The notes below the pieces were generated by a model. The model worked only from the letters and a program-made list of their open reading frames with translations, was not told the origin of the DNA and did not search any database. A stretch of DNA of 13,500 nucleotides from Leptospira brenneri. Its GTDB lineage: Bacteria; Spirochaetota; Leptospiria; Leptospirales; Leptospiraceae. Made by a program: the position numbers and the translations under genes. The stretch is taken from NCBI RefSeq assembly GCF_002812125.1, contig NZ_NPDQ01000016.1, positions 1-13,500 on the forward strand, in the 5' to 3' direction. Below, piece after piece: positions 11,232-13,500 of the stretch. The number at the start of each line of letters is the position of its first letter. Positions within the stretch are counted from its first letter, which is position 1.

Positions 11232-13500
11232 GAGTTGTTCTTACATTAAAAGACTCAATGATCGGAGAGGTGAAACGCCTCAAAGATGAGTGGAATAATC
11301 TTCGTGAGACTCTCAAATTAACAGAAAATCAAGTTCGCTCAATTGATAATAGCTTTGCTAATTCTCAGAAATGGGGAAAGGTCATGGCTTGGGGAACTGC
11401 CGCAACCATGGGTTTTTCCAAAGGTATGATTACAGCTCGGATGGAAACATCTAAGCTGGAAAAAGAACTCCAGACTCTCGGCTTTTCCATTGAAGATATT
11501 CAGTTTCTTTCTGCGCAAGGATCTCACCTTTCCGTGGAAACTGGAATTGACAAAGGCGAGATTCTAACCGGCTTTTATGATCTCAAGTCCGCAGTCGAAA
11601 GTCTTGATGCCGCGGCCCTTCCGAAATTCGCAGAATCAGTAAAAAAAACAGCTATTGCGACAAAGGGTTCATTTGCCGACTTATCAAAGTTATTTGGTAT
11701 GACTTACAACCAATACAAAACAATGTATTCTGGTATGTCTGATGCCGATTTTGGGCGAATGGTCGGAAATACAATCACTGAAGCTTCACGCTTATATAGA
11801 ACAGACGGTGCTGCAATGAACCAGGCTATGAATAGCTTAGGATCCGCTGCAGCTTCCCTTAATGTTACATTCACGGAACAGTCTGCGGTTTTAGGAAGAT
11901 TACAGAATGTTATGAATCCAGGAGAAGCCGGAACAGCTTACCGAGCTTTCCTTTCTAAAATTGGGCCTGGTATGAAATCCATTGGACTCAGTGCAACCGA
12001 TGGTGCAGGAAAACTCAAATCTATGCCTGCAGTTCTGCAAGAGATCAATAACAAGTTTGGTGAAATCGATGCGACAAACGACCTTCCTATACTCATCAAA
12101 GCCTTCGGGGAAGAAGGTGTAAAAACAATCCAGAACCTAATGCCTCACATCGGCAAACTTCAGCAAGATATCGATTATCTCGGCGGTACTGTTAACAATA
12201 TGGATTTCTCTGCATTTGAAACTGCATCGGAAACAGTGACAGAAAACACTGGAGCCCAGTGGCATAGAGTTACAAGTTCGATCAAGGCGTTAGGTGATAC
12301 ATTTGCAAGCGTTACGGATGGGCCGGTCTCTGGTTTTCTTGGAATGATCGCTGATGGAACTGGTCATTTGATTGAATTCGTTAATGAAAGCGAGAAGTTT
12401 CGATTCTTCGCTGGTTGGGTATTGGTTGGGATTCCGCCACTGGTAGCACTTGGCGGAGCGATCGCTTCTTACATCTACTTTATGAAAGCTTATACCGCAG
12501 TAAAAGTTGTGGCAACAGCAGCAAATGCTCGCTATACAGGATCTGTCCTTTTGGAAACAGGAGCGGTTTTTTATAACGCTGGTGCCTATGTAGTGAATAA
12601 GGCTGCCTTGATGGGAAATACTGTGGCGACTTACATTGCCACATCAGCGACAAGAGCAGCATCCATTGCAAGAGCCACCAACATTGCCCTACTCGGAGTG
12701 GAGAGAACAAGTATTGGTCTTACAGGAATGGTATATGCAGTAGTTTCTGGGAAAACTTCCCTTGCCACTGCTGCACAGTGGGCATTCAATACAGCTCTTT
12801 CTGCTAACCCGGTTGGTGTTGTAATTATCGCTCTAGTCGCATTAGTAGCAGTCGTTGTTTTGGTAATCAATTACTGGGAAGAAATAACATCTGCAGTTAG
12901 TTCTACATGGCAAGAACATAAGCAACTAATCACTGTTTTGCTAGCACTGAGTGGTCCAATTGGATGGACCATTGCTGCGTTGGGTCATATAATAGATAAC
13001 TGGGAGGCGATCACAGGAGCGGTGCAAAAAGCCTACATTTGGACCAAAAAGTTTTTTTCGGATGAAACAGGAAAAAAAGAAATTGATTTAGAATATAGTG
13101 TCGGTCAGGCAAGTTCTAAAATTAAAACATTAGAAAAGCAAAGACAGGATATGCTTAAAGCTGGAATGGGCAATTCACAAACTTACAAAGGTTTAGAAGA
13201 GTCTATATCCGCGCTCAAAACCAAACGTGCAAATGATGAAGCGGAACTGGGACAGATATCCGCTTTCAAGTCACAGATGCAAACATTAGGAGAAACCAAA
13301 GAGCTCTTAGAAAAGCAAAGAAAAGGTTTGAAGTCTGGTTCGCAAGCTTTCCAAGAATATTCGGCTCAAATCGGAGAGGTTCAATCAAAGATTGATGCTT
13401 TAAACAAATCTGGTTATACTGGTATGGCAAAACAAATAGCTTTATCCAAGCCAACAACAGCGACGTCTTCTATCTCTTCTGATAGTGTTCTAAAAGCTGC
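11213..13500 (+). CDS. Tail tape measure protein, 3' end cut by the window edge
   Basis: An open frame of 762 codons runs from ATG 11213 to the edge; a TGA at 11207-11209 makes this the first possible start. The N-terminus (METFELGVVLTLKDSMIGEV) is typical of tape measure proteins. Residues about 140-330 form a TP901/PhageMin-type core, with GTAYRAFLSKIGPGMKSIGL, SMPAVLQEINNKFG and LIKAFGEEGVKTIQNL. Hydrophobic segments follow at about 400-422, 532-555 and 575-597, then a charged coiled-coil region with two LEKQR-centred repeats (640 and 699). The protein would set tail length and pass into the host envelope during injection. Expression is probably coupled to the overlapping membrane-protein gene, since its own ribosome site is poor. 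Confidence 0.85.
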   Translation, partial: METFELGVVLTLKDSMIGEVKRLKDEWNNLRETLKLTENQVRSIDNSFANSQKWGKVMAWGTAATMGFSKGMITARMETSKLEKELQTLGFSIEDIQFLSAQGSHLSVETGIDKGEILTGFYDLKSAVESLDAAALPKFAESVKKTAIATKGSFADLSKLFGMTYNQYKTMYSGMSDADFGRMVGNTITEASRLYRTDGAAMNQAMNSLGSAAASLNVTFTEQSAVLGRLQNVMNPGEAGTAYRAFLSKIGPGMKSIGLSATDGAGKLKSMPAVLQEINNKFGEIDATNDLPILIKAFGEEGVKTIQNLMPHIGKLQQDIDYLGGTVNNMDFSAFETASETVTENTGAQWHRVTSSIKALGDTFASVTDGPVSGFLGMIADGTGHLIEFVNESEKFRFFAGWVLVGIPPLVALGGAIASYIYFMKAYTAVKVVATAANARYTGSVLLETGAVFYNAGAYVVNKAALMGNTVATYIATSATRAASIARATNIALLGVERTSIGLTGMVYAVVSGKTSLATAAQWAFNTALSANPVGVVIIALVALVAVVVLVINYWEEITSAVSSTWQEHKQLITVLLALSGPIGWTIAALGHIIDNWEAITGAVQKAYIWTKKFFSDETGKKEIDLEYSVGQASSKIKTLEKQRQDMLKAGMGNSQTYKGLEESISALKTKRANDEAELGQISAFKSQMQTLGETKELLEKQRKGLKSGSQAFQEYSAQIGEVQSKIDALNKSGYTGMAKQIALSKPTTATSSISSDSVLKA
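13130..13321 (+). repeat. Direct repeat in the tape measure coiled-coil region
   Basis: TTAGAAAAGCAAAGA occurs exactly at 13130-13144 and 13307-13321, 177 bp (59 codons) apart and in frame. The flanking residues are similar as well (LEKQR-x-x-LK-x-G, SQ, Y/F, then an SxIS/IGEV-type helix), so this is a degenerate protein repeat as often seen in tape measure proteins. Confidence 0.55.

Noticed and set aside
12480..12870. Long leftward frames opposite the tape measure gene
   Set aside because: They are antisense shadows of the Ala/Gly-rich tape measure frame, without ribosome sites or plausible protein composition.
1..13500. CRISPR arrays, tRNA genes, rRNA and insertion sequences
   Set aside because: No spaced short repeats, cloverleaf-like sequence, rRNA segment or transposase frame with terminal repeats was found.

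Overview
The window looks like the left-centre part of a prophage, or a prophage-derived element, with a contractile (myovirus-type) tail. It is moderately AT-rich with strong AGGAGG-type ribosome sites. Protein style and gene content (DUF2586-type tail sheath, GemA-like protein, Mu-like head and tail gene order) suggest a Gram-negative host, possibly a spirochaete such as a saprophytic Leptospira. That host guess is inference from overall style, not from a marker gene.

Layout. (1) Positions 1-960 hold a lysis/lysogeny-type switch. A leftward operon of three small genes, two of them predicted DNA-binding proteins, runs off the left edge and faces away from a rightward XRE-type repressor gene (960-1367). 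Between them lie three copies of a 15-bp pseudo-palindrome, ATWAC-N5-GTWAT, at near-equal spacing and overlapping both predicted promoters, plus a 13-bp inverted repeat in the repressor leader. (2) Positions 1369-2805 hold small accessory and regulatory genes on both strands: a TTG-started leftward ORF with a good promoter, a membrane-anchored unknown, a leftward GemA/Gp16-like gene and a rightward excisionase-like HTH gene. (3) Positions 2891-10953 form a tightly packed rightward morphogenesis operon: prohead protease with an in-frame internal start for a scaffold, decoration protein, major capsid protein, a small exported protein of unknown role, head-tail connector and neck proteins, tail terminator, an unknown, tail sheath, tail tube, and a tail assembly chaperone with a predicted -1 frameshift. 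(4) A small two-helix membrane protein (10986-11231) overlaps the start of a long tape measure gene that runs off the right edge.

The genes together would build a capsid on a protease/scaffold pair, close it with connector proteins, and join it to a contractile tail. The terminase, portal and minor head genes that precede the protease in Mu-like phages are absent here: the protease follows a small HTH gene directly. They may lie outside the window, or this may be a remodelled or defective element. Points most worth a second look are the operator array, the protease/scaffold internal start, the A_AAA_AAG frameshift site with an upstream Shine-Dalgarno-like element, the missing packaging genes, and two inserted small genes (exported protein after the capsid, membrane protein before the tape measure).
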